Below are positions 44,347 through 56,501 of a stretch of DNA of 64,000 bases, piece after piece. The notes under the pieces are model-generated. The model did no database searches. It saw nothing but the letters and a program-made list of their open reading frames with translations, and had not been told where the DNA came from. The position numbers and the translations under genes were made by a program. Position 1 is the first letter of the stretch, and the number at the start of each line of letters is the position of its first letter. The DNA comes from Turnera subulata (taxonomy: Eukaryota; Streptophyta; Magnoliopsida; Malpighiales; Passifloraceae), in NCBI GenBank assembly GCA_028386065.3, contig JAKUCV010000897.1, positions 142,869 to 206,868 of the forward strand. Direction: 5' to 3'.

Positions 44347-47242
44347 AACCAACAAACCCTCTGGCAAGACACCACAGAACTAGTCTCTAACCATCTAGTC
44401 GTACCACTACTTTCCAAGTGACAATTATATCATCATCTCACTTTCAGTTTCAGTTCCATTTCCAATACTCATTATTCTTTTCCCAATTATCCACATTGAC
44501 CGGTTCATCATTATCCTCTACACAATATCACAAATCCAATAACACAGACTAACATCAACAACAACAACATCACAGCAGTCATAACCATCACAGATTATTT
44601 CTCAAGCTCAACCAATCCGCAATATCATATCACTAATTACACACAATTAACAGTACAACAATTATTCACAGTATCCACATGATCTATCCACACAGCCCAG
44701 CAACAGCAACAACATTCATGGCAATCAAATAACTAACAAGGATCATTTCAACGGTTCAATCAAACAACAAAACATACACAGTATTACGGGCACATATCAA
44801 GGTTTATCCATCCTCACCTGGTGTGTCTCTGAAACTGCTATCTGGTCAAATCCCGATACCCTATATGTACATATAGGAACACAATAATCACTTATAATGC
44901 ACAACAAAATGATCATGCATGATACCGGTTTAGAAATCGTTATACGGCTTGCCTTATCCAATTTCTTTATTATGAAATTAACCTCTTTATTCATTATACC
45001 ATTTATACTTAATTTCAAATTAAAACCGAAACCGAGTTTCTTATCGATATTCTAATTATTCTTAATTTTTAAATTAAAACCAAAACCGAACGTTCAAGCC
45101 GATATCCCGGCCTTCTAACCCTTTGTCGATAAGGGAAAAACATAAGCATATTAGAATACATGTATATATACGTATATTTACACATAAATCGGTACTAGAT
45201 TAAACATATATCTAGTGTGACCATATTTATACATAGATAGTACGTAACTCCTATTTAACCTTATGTTTATATTTATGCGATAAATCAAGTTGTAACTTCA
45301 TTATTTAGCCAAACATAAATTTAGTAGGATACGTATATATAATCATTTATACACATGTGCTTATAATTCATAGGTATTCATATTTATATTTTTAGTTTAC
45401 ATTTGACATTTAAATCAAGTAAATAAGTATAATTGGGCCTTTAATTATTAAGAGTCCAAATATAAATTAAGTAAATACTATAGGTCTTTCTAATAGTCCA
45501 ACACAAAATAAAATTATAAATCGAATTACAAAACATAAATGGAATTAAAGGTTATTATTTGATTAATTAAACTAAATCTTTATTTTAATTAAAATAATTA
45601 AGAGTCCCGGTTCATTAACGTTCTTAGTCCGTTAGAATGTATCCGTCCCGAGAACATGGGCCTCCGCACATCGGCCCGTTTCCGAGCCCATTTGTGCACC
45701 GAGCCCAAACCCGAGCTCAACGATGCATATGGTCCAAGGAATTACCCAAAGGTCAGTTTCCGGGCTCGCCAGAAAATCCCGAGGCTTCGCCGGAATAAAC
45801 CCGAGACTGCCGGAAACTCGCCAGATTCCGGCCAAACACTGTTTGCAGCAGTCCCGAAACTCCTCTGTTACTGTTCACGGCAACCCAAAAGATCTTCCAT
45901 CACTGTTCATCATCCAACAAATCAAACCACCACCACAAAATAACACCACCGTACTCAGCCAGCAGCACCACCACCACTATACCCACGACAGTCACATACT
46001 CCGGCAACATCAAGGACGAACCACACGCAACACAATCAAAACAACCCAAACACCTTAATCGTTAAACACACAAATCGGGTTTAAAAAACTCAAAGCGCAA
46101 GGAAAAGAAAAGTACAGCAGTAGCTTACCCACGCGTCCCTGCCGTCGGCGACGAAGAGAGCAGGAGCGACGGCGGCGGAGGATATGGGAAGCAGGAGGAA
46201 GAAAGGGGAAGAAGCAGGGGGGAAGATCGGCGATAACACTTACCCCGTCGTCGGCGAGAGTTGCAGAGGCAGAGGGAAGGTCGAGCGGCAGTGAAGAGAG
46301 GAGGTGTGGTCGGCGGCGACGGTGTCGAGGAAGGAACGGCGGCGGCGCTATAAGGGAAGCATAGCGTGACCAGTGGTGGAGGAGAAGAGATCGGGCTGCA
46401 CGGCGGTTGGCGCGACATGGAAGGGAGTGGAGGAGGAGAGAAGGCAGGGGAGGGAGAGAGAGGTTTTGAGGGCGGCGGTGGTGGATTTGGGAAAACAGAG
46501 GAGGATGGGAGGACGGGGAGGAGATGACGGCTGTGGTGGTGAGGGAGATGTGAGGGAGAGGAAGAGAAAGAGGCAAAGGGAAAAAAAATGTTTGCAAGGG
46601 TGTGTGTCCGGTGGAGGAAGAGAGGGGATAAGAAGGAAGAGATAGGATCAAAACAGAAGAAAAATGGTAAGAAGAAAAAGATTGAAAAGAAAGGGTAGGG
46701 TCGTCTGGTCACGGGTGAAGAGCTGTGGGCGGCTGGAAGGAAGGAAAAAGAGAAAGAAAAAGGAGAAGGAGAAAGGAAGGAAAAGAAAGAAAAGAGAGAA
46801 GAAAAGTGGGACCCGCGCGGCTGGGGAAAAACTGGGAGAGAGGAAGAAATGTAGCCGGGAAGAGGAAGAGGAAGGAAGGAAGAGAAAGAAGAGTGGCTCG
46901 GGGCAAGCCTCATATAGCCGGTCCGGATTCTCGCGTCGGAATCTCGTAGACGCAGGGATACTCCCGTCTTTCCGACAAATTTCGTCCCGAGTCCAAAAAT
47001 ACAACTTGGGCTCGGAAAATCCGATTAACCCTCCTGAACGTCGTCCAAGTCTCGGAACTGAAAACCGAGGCTCGGTTAGTTAGAAAGATACTCCCGAGCG
47101 CGAGAAAATTCTCGGTTTCGAAAAACGACTACCGATTTACCTCGAATTAATTACCCGAGATTAATTCAACAGTAAATCACGGTAAAACGACTTCTACAGT
47201 CCCGGTAAAAATCCTAAATTTTACCCGGGCTGTTACATTTCT

Positions 47243-48131
47243 TCATAATAATAGCTTTTTAAAAATATTTTTCCTGATTTTTATTTTTAGAAATTATTCT
47301 CTTTTTTTATATTTTGTTTATTATTAATTAATTATTTTAATTTTTCCTTTTATTGTTTAATATATGTTTTTTGTTTTGGGGCTCACTGATGTATTATTTA
47401 TATGATTAATAAATAGTTTATTTAATTTTTTTCTCATTTATATTCTATTTTCTAATTTAACTTTTTTCTGCATAGTAATATTTTTTATTTATTTTCATGA
47501 TTTATATTTATTTAAAATTAGTCTCTTAATTTTTTTTACATTTTGTTTATCATTCATTAATTCTTTTTATTTTTACTTCTGTTGTTTAATATTTTTGTTG
47601 TTTTTTTGGCTCAACTATCCATGCTTAACTTTACAAAATTAATTATTATTTATATTATTATTAAATAGGTTTATATGAATTTATTTTTCTGATCTATATT
47701 ATATTTTTATGTTTTTATTTTTTATAATAATATTTTTTATTCATTTTACTGACTTATATTTTAAAATTTACTCTCTTATATTTTTTTTATTTTTTTGGTT
47801 ATTATTAATTAATTATTTTTACTTTTTCTTCTGTTGTTTAATATGTTTTTTGTTTTAGGGGTCAATAATGCATGTTTAAGTTTAAAAAATTAGTTATTAT
47901 TTTTGTTTATTATTAAATAGTTTTTTTTTATTTTTTTTTATTTATATTCTAATTTTTATTTTTATAATTTTTATCTATTTTCCAAATCTATATGAAAAAA
48001 TAAAGAAAATGATAAAAAAATGTATAATTTCTAAACAAATTATGTGTAACTTTTTTTAGTATTACATAACGAATGCCTAGAAATAATAGTTAAAGTGTTA
48101 ATTTTTTTAAAAAAATTAATTAATGAGCAGG
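47243..48131. repeat. AT-rich tandem repeats inside the Helitron, right part
   Basis: About 230-260 bp units share TTTATATTCTATTTT, TCTCTTATTTTTTT and GTTTATTATTAATTAATTATTTT. Related units lie at 38380-38942. No coding. Confidence 0.6.
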
Positions 48132-48159
48132 CCCGTGGAATCCACGGGAATTGAGCTAG

Positions 48160-50150
48160 TTGAATTTTACTTCAGTTTTTCTTCTTCATAGTTCTTGTTA
48201 ATAATAAATTACAAACATATAGTCATGAATTCTTATGATAATTCTTTTATATTATCATTCTTCTTCGCAATCATTTTTCTTGTTCGTAGTTTACGTTGAC
48301 TACTCCGCTTTTCTTCTGCATAGTTCTTCTTGATAATAAATTACAAACACATATGTCATGAACTCTTGTGATTATTCTTCTTCGTGCTTATTCTTTTGGA
48401 AAAATGCTATTTTTCGTTATGATTTTGCTAACTTTTTGGTTGTTCTCTTCATAGTTCTATTATTTTTAATAATTTTTGTTCTTTGTAATTTTTTGTTACT
48501 ATTGAGAAAATATAAATAAATGCTTATATATTAATCATTATCTTTAAAAGGAATTATATATAATGTACAAAAAGATTTTTTTCATAATTGAGACAACGAA
48601 TTATTTAGAATTAGTTTTTGTATTAGAATAAGAATTTATAAATCGATTATTGCTGATGATATTTGGTAATATATAAATTATATTTTTTATATTAAATTAG
48701 ATTATTAATGAAGAGTATTATTAAGTTATAATATTATTTTTTATTATTTTTTTGTAATCATTATTCTTATTCCTAGTTTTAGTTGTCAATTCAACTGTTA
48801 TTTGATTTTTGTTAACCACAATTCCTAGTGATAATACATTGCAAACATATATGCCATGAGATCTTGTGACTATTCTTCTCCATAATTATTCTTTTTGATA
48901 GTCATTATTGTAGTTTTTAGTTTTTACTGACTCTTCAGTTGCTCTTTTTCATAGTTTTATTATTTTCCAGTAATTATTCTTCTTCTTAAAGATTAGTAGT
49001 TGTTGAAAAAAATAAATAAAGATTTATATATCAATTATTTTTTTGAGAAGGACGTATATATAATGTAGACAAAATATTTTTCATAATATAGAGAAACAAA
49101 ATTTTTTAGAATTATTTTTCGTGAGAGAATAAAAATTTATAAATTGATTATTGTGAATGATATTTTTAAAATTATTTGATATTCTAAATTAAATAGTTTG
49201 ATTATCAAATTATATCACCAACTAAGGTCATTATTAAATTAAATTATTATTTTTTCATAGTCATTTTTTTTTGTTTGTAGTTTTTGTTGACTATTTGACT
49301 ATTCTTCATTTTTTTTTTCTTTATATTTTTTGTTGATAACAAACTACAAACACTTCTGTTATAAGCTATTGTGATTATTCCTCTCTATGATTATTTTTTT
49401 TGAAGACGTTATTCTTGTTTGTAGTTTTCGCTGACTCTTCGAATGTTCTTCTTCATATTTTTATTGTTTTTTCAAACATTATTGCTTTTTGTAACTCTTG
49501 GTAGCTATTCAGAAAATATAAACAAAGACTTATATATCAATCATTAACTTGAGAAGAACTTATATATAATTTAGACAATAATTTTTTTGATATTTCGAAC
49601 AAACGGATACGTAATGTTTAGAATTGATTTTGTATTAGAATAGAAATTTATAAATCAATTCTTCTTCTCCATACTTCTTAATGATAATAAATTACAGAAA
49701 AAATATAAATATCATGAGTTCTTATAATTATTCTTCTCTATGATTATTTTTTTTGGTACGGTGTTACTCTCATCCATAGTTTTTGCTGACTGCCATAAAT
49801 AATGTAAATATTAGACAAAATTAATTATAATTAGTTTTGGTAGAATAAGAATTTATAAATTGATTTTTGTCATTGATAATTTTTAATCCTTTGATATTCT
49901 TGTCAATGATATTTTTTTTGATATAAAAAAATAAGAATTTATAAATTATTGTCAATTATATTTTTTTAAATCCAGTCAATGATTTTTTTTTTTATCCTTT
50001 GACATTCTAGATTATTGTCAATATTATTATTTTCTATTATTATTTTTTTCATAGTCGTTTTTTTATATAGTTTTTTTGACTATTCGGCTATTCTACATTT
50101 TTTTCATGGTTTTATAAATTGACGTTGTTCTTGTTTTGTGGCTTTCATTG
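48160..50150. repeat. AT-rich ~500-bp-period array, right part
   Basis: Successive units carry the block TGACTCTTCxxxTGTTCTTCTTCATA at about 48430, 48910 and 49430, each followed by AGAAAATATAAA, a TTATATATAATxTAGACAA block and TTTATAAATxGATT. The period is therefore about 480-520 bp. Its left continuation is 36890-37476 across the Helitron. Confidence 0.7.
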
Positions 50151-50400
50151 ACTCTTCGCATGCAATAGAAAAGCCCCCCTTCGCACCTGAATCTCCCCCA
50201 GTTTTGGATCATCAATGACCGTCTTAGTATCGACCTCAACCTCCGCCAAATGATATTCAAGATCCCATACTCTGTTTAACCCAATAAACAATCCCCAAAT
50301 TTCTGCTTGCAAAGGGGAACAAAGACCAATACTGTGCTCCTGATAGTCTCTTGGCATAATTCATGCAATATGCAGAAGTACCAGCATAGTTAGAAGTTAA
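50145..50400 (-). pseudogene. LINE RNase H fragment
   Basis: The minus frame contains LCSPLQAEIWGLFIGLNRVWDLEYHLAEVEVDT, matching the RNase H s.l.AElwal..gl..a......v.vE.D motif. Both ends of the domain are missing, and the fragment abuts the AT-rich array. Confidence 0.65.
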
Positions 50401-52211
50401 ACGCTGGGCGTGCCCTGTCGGATTGGAGGGAAACTCTTCCTAGTCCTGAAAAATCACCAAATATTGGTTTCAAGAAACATCCAAAAAAGGCCGTAAAGCT
50501 AGTTGCTAAACCAATGTGGTACTCAAAGCTAGCTACTATACCATAAACAAAGTAATTAATAAGGTTAATGTACCATAAGAAAAGTACATAAACAAGGGTG
50601 GTTTAATTCTCAATTGCGATAATGTTCTTCACCGGCAATAAATGAATGCAAACAAGCACTGCTCATGCGTAGAGGTCTCTAGGCTCATGTACGCAGTTCT
50701 TGATTTTTTTTTCTAAACCTTTTTTTAAAAAAAAAATTGATGAAGATGAGTCAACTTTTGGAATCTGATTTATGGTTAGATGGTGCAAGTGTGTTGTTAG
50801 GATCTATTCTTTAGAATAGTTTTCTTAATGACCATTAAACCATTAATAATAATATAACAATAAAAAAGAGAAGGATATTTTGGTATTTTAAATTTACAAA
50901 TTTTGGTTTGATAATAATATAACAATAAAAAAAAGAAGGGTATTTTAGTATTTCAATTTCGCAAGTTTTGATGACTTCGTGCTATAGATGTATCACCTCC
51001 ATACGTAGATTTTGACTTCACGACCTTAAATTTAAACCACATAATTGAACAACAAAACCAACTTTGTACTCTATGTTTTCTATTTAATTAATAATATACT
51101 TAGATTAGCATAAAAAAAACTATCGCCTTATGTTACAATATTAACAAGCATGTATCAAGAGAAGTAAAGGGAGGGGTCGAGACCTATGCTTGTTTTCTCT
51201 TGATTTCGTGAGTAGATATGCAAATGGATAATAAGGGTGATGCATTGAGTCATGGAGAGAATTTAGTGCTACGGTTGATTAGGATACTCTGGTAGCATAA
51301 AAAAAGTGGATGATAAGGGCTTATTATAAAATATTAGATAATTTTTTAATACCAAAATGGAATTTATATTGGCATATGTTTCATATAATACATGATACAT
51401 ATTTAATTTTTTTTAATCTAAACACTGAATCATTTTTGTTGATGATTAAAGATCATTTTTGTTAACCCGGTGATCTAGCTTAACCATGAGATCTCATGTT
51501 TAAGTCTTGAGAACGCAACACTCTAGGGGTTAGAGACCCTAACATTTATAATCATGTCGTGCCTTAATCTGGATTAGTCAATTCATGTCATTTCTTAATC
51601 TGGATTAGTCTGGACCCATGTCATGCCTTAATTTAGATTAGTCTGGACCCATTGATATTCCTAAGGTAGTTTGGCCTAGGATCTCTGCAAAAGAAAAATA
51701 AACTTTTTTCGTTGTTATGAAATTAGCTCGTAATAATTTTTTTTACTCCTAGTATTACCATAGGCATCCACATATGTTTTATGGTTTGTGCCTAAATATA
51801 TGTTAAAGTTTTCCCATAAACAGCGATAGAACATTAAAAGTCCAAACATGTTTCACTTTTATTGGAAATTTAGAAGTCGCTAGTTTATAGTTGTAAGTGT
51901 TGAACACATACTGATATTTATTTTTCCAATATCCACAGCCCCAGGCACCAGAAGACTAAAATTTTTCTATTTATTAAAAAATGGCTAAAAGTTTTCTGTT
52001 GAGTACCGACCAACATATAAATGCTGTTCCGTTCTCAAAAGGCCCGAATTGATTTCCAAACTGTACAACAATATGAACCAGTCCATTGGGTTAAAGCCCA
52101 ATTTAGAGAATTTCTTGATTTGTTTTCTACCACCAAAAAATGAAAAGATCTGAAGAAATCTTTGGTTTTGTTTTTTTTTTTTTCTTATAAGGGTAATTTA
52201 TCCAAACTTTG
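50401..52211. other. Intergenic with minor duplications
   Basis: A 67-bp tandem duplication at 50844-50953 (ATAATAATATAACAATAAAA...) and three ~32-bp CATGTC...CTTAATCTGGATTAGTC units at 51553-51650. No gene. Confidence 0.5.
51553..51650. repeat. Three-copy minisatellite
   Basis: CATGTC starts at 51553, 51584 and 51618. Each unit has CTTAATYTRGATTAGTC. Confidence 0.75.
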
Positions 52212-52274
52212 TTTTTTTTTTGTTGAAAAGGAGAGCATAAGATTCCCATAAAATCAATGTGTAGTAGAAGCTAC

Positions 52275-55200
52275 CTATAAAGAATCAGCAAATAAAAGTC
52301 TGGTACAGAACCCAGGTGGTGCAGCAAGAAAAACATAATCATTAGAAGAAGCTAAAGCCGCCTTAGTAAGAAAATCAGCCACCAAATTGTTCTCTCGAAA
52401 ATCGAAACTGAACTCACAAGATATGAAAGAAGCAACAAGAGAACGGACACAACACAGTAAAGGTGTTGGTTCCAGCCGAGACGGACAACTACCCCGCAAC
52501 ACCTCCACCAGCTCTCGGCAATCCGACTCCACCACCACACGCTGCGCACCAAGTTCAGCAACCATCACCAGCCCATCATAGACAGCCCAAAGCTCTGCCA
52601 TGACCACCGACGAAGGCAAGACACGATGATTAAACCCTCCCAACCAGCAGTCAGAAGCATTACGAGCCACTCCCCCGACAGCACTAACCCCACTGGAGTG
52701 ACATACAGCAGCATCCACATTAACCTTAACAACACCCTCCGGTGGAGCACACCACACACCAGCCCCAACTGATCATCATTAGTAGCCACAAAGGGAATCT
52801 CAGAAGATTGCGCATGCACAAGGAACCCCCTGACATAATCGATAATATCCGACACCATCTCATCACAATTCTTCAAACAATTTGAGAACACCTTATCATT
52901 TCTCCACTTCCAAATTAGCCAAACAGCCATCCCTTAAAAGACATTAGAAGTAGAGGCAACTTCAAAATGAAAATTACCACGCAGGCCAGCAACCATCCAA
53001 TCCCGAAGTCCCAACGAGAAGAAAGTATGGTGATCCCCCGAGGAGAGGAGTCGCGCCCAAACCCCACGGACCGATTGGCAGTCGCGCACAGCATGTAGGG
53101 CGGTTTCACAATAACAATCACATAATGAGCACAGCGGGGACTCAGCAAAGTGTCTCCGATGGCGCTGCGTATTAGTTAGGATAGCACAATGGCCTAGTTG
53201 CCAAAGAAAAGTTTTTGCCCTTGGCAACCCTTTCCACTTCCACAACACCCGCCAAAGCTCCTTATCCGCACCAGCAACAGGGGGTGAGGAGATCACTGCA
53301 TAGGAAGCCCGTACTGTACATTCACCTGAGGCCGAACCATCCCAAAAGACCGAATCTTGACCATGCTGCTCCACAGGAGGAGGAAAGGCACGGAACCGCA
53401 ACAACACCTGCGGGGGAAGGAGAGGGTCCAGTATATCCCACCGCCAAGTGCCACCAATAGCTATAAGATCAGCCAGCATTGCATCCTTGAGTTCTCCTGG
53501 AACCACCACACTAGGCACCTCATCCAACCGGCCGACCTCAGGGAGCCAAGAGTCTTGCCAAAAACGGATGAGAGACCCATCACCAAAAGCCCATGTCAAA
53601 CCTTCCTGAACTACAGGCCACGCTTGGCAAATGCCCCTCCAAATGTGTGATGCCCTAGCACCACGCCTCACCTCCGGTACCAACGTCTGCCGTGGACAGT
53701 ACTTAGCTCTCAAAAAACGAACCCAAAGCGCTCGAGGTTTAGAAACAAGCCCCCAGGCCAACTTCGCCAAGAAAGCCTCATTAGCTTGGCGCATGTTTCT
53801 CAACCCCAAACCCCCTTCTGCCTTCGGGTTACACACAGTATCCCAAGCCACAAGATAAGGTCTCCGTTGATCATTACTGGAACCCTAAAGGAAACTTCGA
53901 GCCGCTCTATCCACTCTATCACAGATCCCAACAGGTAAAGGTACTACCTGCATAGAATAATATAGAATAGACTGTATCACAGACTGTGCTAACACAAGAC
54001 TGCCAGCAAATGATAATGAATTAGCCTTCCAGCCTGATAATCGTTGCTCCACCCTAGTAGTAATATGCTGAAAAGTAGCCGTCGTCACACGCCCATGCAC
54101 CAGGGGAAAGCCCAAATACTTCCCTAGAACATGGGTTGCACGAATACCAAGCTTGTCAGAAATAGAGGCAGCCAATCAAGTCGACGCATTTTTAGAGAAG
54201 AAAACCTTAGACTTTGCCTTACTTATCTTTTGACCAGAGCTACCACAAAACATATCCAAACACCGCAGAAAAACATCTGCTTGCTGAGAAGTGGCTTCAA
54301 CAAACAGGACTAAATCATCTACACAAAACATATGCGACACAGGTGGGGCATGCTGAACAACCCTGACAGGAGCCCAGATATTCTGATCCACAAGAGAGCA
54401 TATCATTTGAGAAAGACGTTCAATGCACAGAACAAAAATATAAGGTGACAAAGGATCCCCCTGACGGATCCCTCGAGAAGGCTGGAAGCTATGTGACATC
54501 TCCCCATTCCACAAAACTTACAGAGAACTAGAGGAGATACATGACATGACCACCCAAACGTAATTATCAGGTAAACCAACATCACGCAAGATATCCTCCA
54601 CAAAATCCCAGCTCAAATGGTCATAAGCCTTCTCAAGGTCTAATTTAATAGCCATAAAGCCCTGTGGCCCTTTCTTCACCTTCATCAAATGAATAACTTC
54701 CTACACCACAACTACATTCTCATAAATCTGACGCCCAAGAACAAAACTAGACTGAAAGGGCAAGACCAAAGAGTCAAGCACATTCTTCAGACGGTTTGCC
54801 AAAACTTTTGTCAGGATTTTATATGGTACCGTACAGAGACTGATAGGCCAAAATTGTGTTATATCTTTAGGGTTATCAACCTTTGGAATCAAAGTAAGCA
54901 AAGTCCTGTTCATAACTGCTGGAACCGTACCAGTATCAAAAGCATCTCTAATAAAACTACACACGGCTTCACCCACCACCGGCCAAAATTTCTGGAAAAA
55001 AGCAGCATGCAAACCATCCACCCCTGGTGCCTTAAAAGGCGCCATCTGTTTCAATGCACCATGGACTTCCTCCAACTGAATCAGCGCGTCCAAAGCTAGC
55101 AACCTCTCGGGAGAAACAGAGGGAAAAAGCCGCCAGCAATCCAGAGAAATGAAGGCACCAGCTTCCCTTCGAAATAAACCCGAGAAATAATCCACAACAT

Positions 55201-56390
55201 GCAAACGCAGCAACTCCTGGTCATAAGCCCACTCACCATTAATCTTCAAACCACCAATTCAATTTTTCTGACGACGGACCACAGTAGACAGGTGGAAAAA
55301 GGAAGTATTATGATCCCCTGACTGTATCCACTTATGTCGAGACTTTTGGTACCACAACATCTCCTCTTGGGCAAGAACATTATCCAACTCTACGACAACT
55401 CCTTTTCCAACTGAAACAGATAAACACCAGCCCGACCTTCATCCTTTACTCGTTGGATACCAGCAATCCGGGCTAATAGTCCCCGCTTCCTCTTATGGAT
55501 ATCACCAAATACAACTCGATTCCACTTAGATAGCGCAACCTGTAACAAAGCAGTAGCCTCAGGTCAAGGTAGGTCATCCCTCCATCCGGAAGCAACTACA
55601 TCAAAAAATCTGGGATCTAACAACCAAGCTGCCTGAAACCTAAATGGTTTCGGCAAACTCCTAGGGGCTGGAGCAGATAAGTGAAGCAGAAGAGGTGAAT
55701 GGTCAGACTTAGTACGTGGCAGCACCCAAAGCTCAGCTTCTGGGAACCGTAGGCGCCAGCTCTGAATAACCAATCCCCGATCCAATCGTTCAAGAATTGG
55801 TATACGCTGTACTCCAACTATTTTCTCCCATGTGAAACAAGGGCCCTTAAACCCGACATCAATGAGTTCACAGTCGGTCATCCATGAACCAAATTCACGA
55901 CAGGTAGCATTACATGCAGGAGCACCCCCCATCTTCTCCGACTGATCGAGATAGGCATTAAAATCACCAACTAACATCCAAGACCCCACCATAGACTCTG
56001 CAATACACCGTGTTTCACGCCAGAGAACTTGACACAAAGACGGCAAAGGGCTAGCATACACAACAGTAAAATACCAAGGTACCGCATTACCAAAAACCAC
56101 CCTGGTATGGATAAACTATCTATGGGTACGAAGCACAGATACAGAAACCTCTGTTTGATGCCAGCATACCCATATACCCCCCGAGCGACCCGTAACTTCT
56201 TGAATTGAGAAACCATCAAAACCACAACGACGAATGGAATCTTCAACCACTGCAAAAAGAACTTTCGTCTCTACCAACACCATTATACTCGGCCTATGAG
56301 AAGAAACCAACTCCCGAAAGGCCCGCCGAAATTTTTCACATCCCGCCCCCTAACAATTCTAAGCTACAATTTTGTGTGTATGATCTATAA
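52275..56390 (-). pseudogene. LINE ORF2 (endonuclease, RT, zf-RVT, RNase H), broken
   Basis: The endonuclease start reads KIVA-stop-NC-stop-G, the WNCRG motif with both W and R turned into stops. MVLVETKV, GDFNAY and TKSDHSPL follow. The RT has APGVDGLHAAFF, TLLTLIPKVDNP, FWPISL, and then GIRQGDPLSPYIF. The catalytic motif reads FCVDD (about 54320) instead of FADD. The zf-RVT region (53851-52934) has FWQDSWL and CSLCDCYCE. The last frame, 52757-52275, is an intact RNase H (VNVDAA, MAELWA, VVVESDC, NNLVADFLTKAA) with all catalytic acids in place. Frameshifts or stops occur near 56100, 55560, 54700, 54175 and 52930. Confidence 0.88.
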
Positions 56391-56501
56391 GATAATAGCT
56401 AAGAAAGAAGACAAAACAAACAAAGGCACTCATTGAGAGAGAGAAGTGACTGAGTCACTCATCACCTCATCACCAGATCCATCCAAAACCGTAACCTAAG
56501 G

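Larger units (their letters stand above)
38943..47237 (-). mobile_element. Ty3/gypsy solo LTR (about 3.7 kb) interrupted by a second gypsy element
   Basis: In minus sense it starts TGTAACAGCCCGGGTAAAAT (47237) and ends GGGTCGGGGCGTCTCA (38943). It is flanked by TSD TTTCT at 38938-38942 and 47238-47242. No internal region lies between the TSDs other than the nested element 39408-43963, so it is a solo LTR left by recombination between two LTRs. It shares layout with 39408-42373 and 58846-61684: terminal stem, GC-rich block, AT-rich part, hairpin array, paired hairpins, CACGTG...GGTAAA end. Confidence 0.88.
37477..48159 (+). mobile_element. Non-autonomous Helitron (about 2.4 kb without nested LTR elements)
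   Basis: The 5' end is TCTATTATATATATTTAAAGC at 37477 after an A (37476). The 3' end has the 17-nt palindrome CCCGTGGAATCCACGGG (48132-48148), then AATTGAG and CTAG (48156-48159), followed by T (48160). This meets the Helitron rules: TC start, hairpin about 11 nt from the end, CTRR end, insertion between A and T, no target duplication. The flanks on both sides belong to one AT-rich array, so the empty site is visible. The interior (37500-38942 and 47238-48120) consists of AT-rich tandem repeats around TTCATAATAATAG/TTTATATTCTATTTT with no Rep/helicase coding. Confidence 0.8.

Noticed and set aside
44215..44350. CRISPR array (28-bp period with dyad repeats)
   Set aside because: The units lie in a plant LTR, spacers are not unique, and no cas genes exist. 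It is a minisatellite of hairpins.
46125..46913. 262-codon minus-strand ORF in the solo LTR
   Set aside because: Low-complexity Ser/Pro/Phe translation of a polypyrimidine tract. Long overlapping ORFs on the other strand show it is a composition effect.
52387..53858. Plus-strand ORFs over the second LINE
   Set aside because: Shadows of the minus-strand RNase H and zf-RVT frames.
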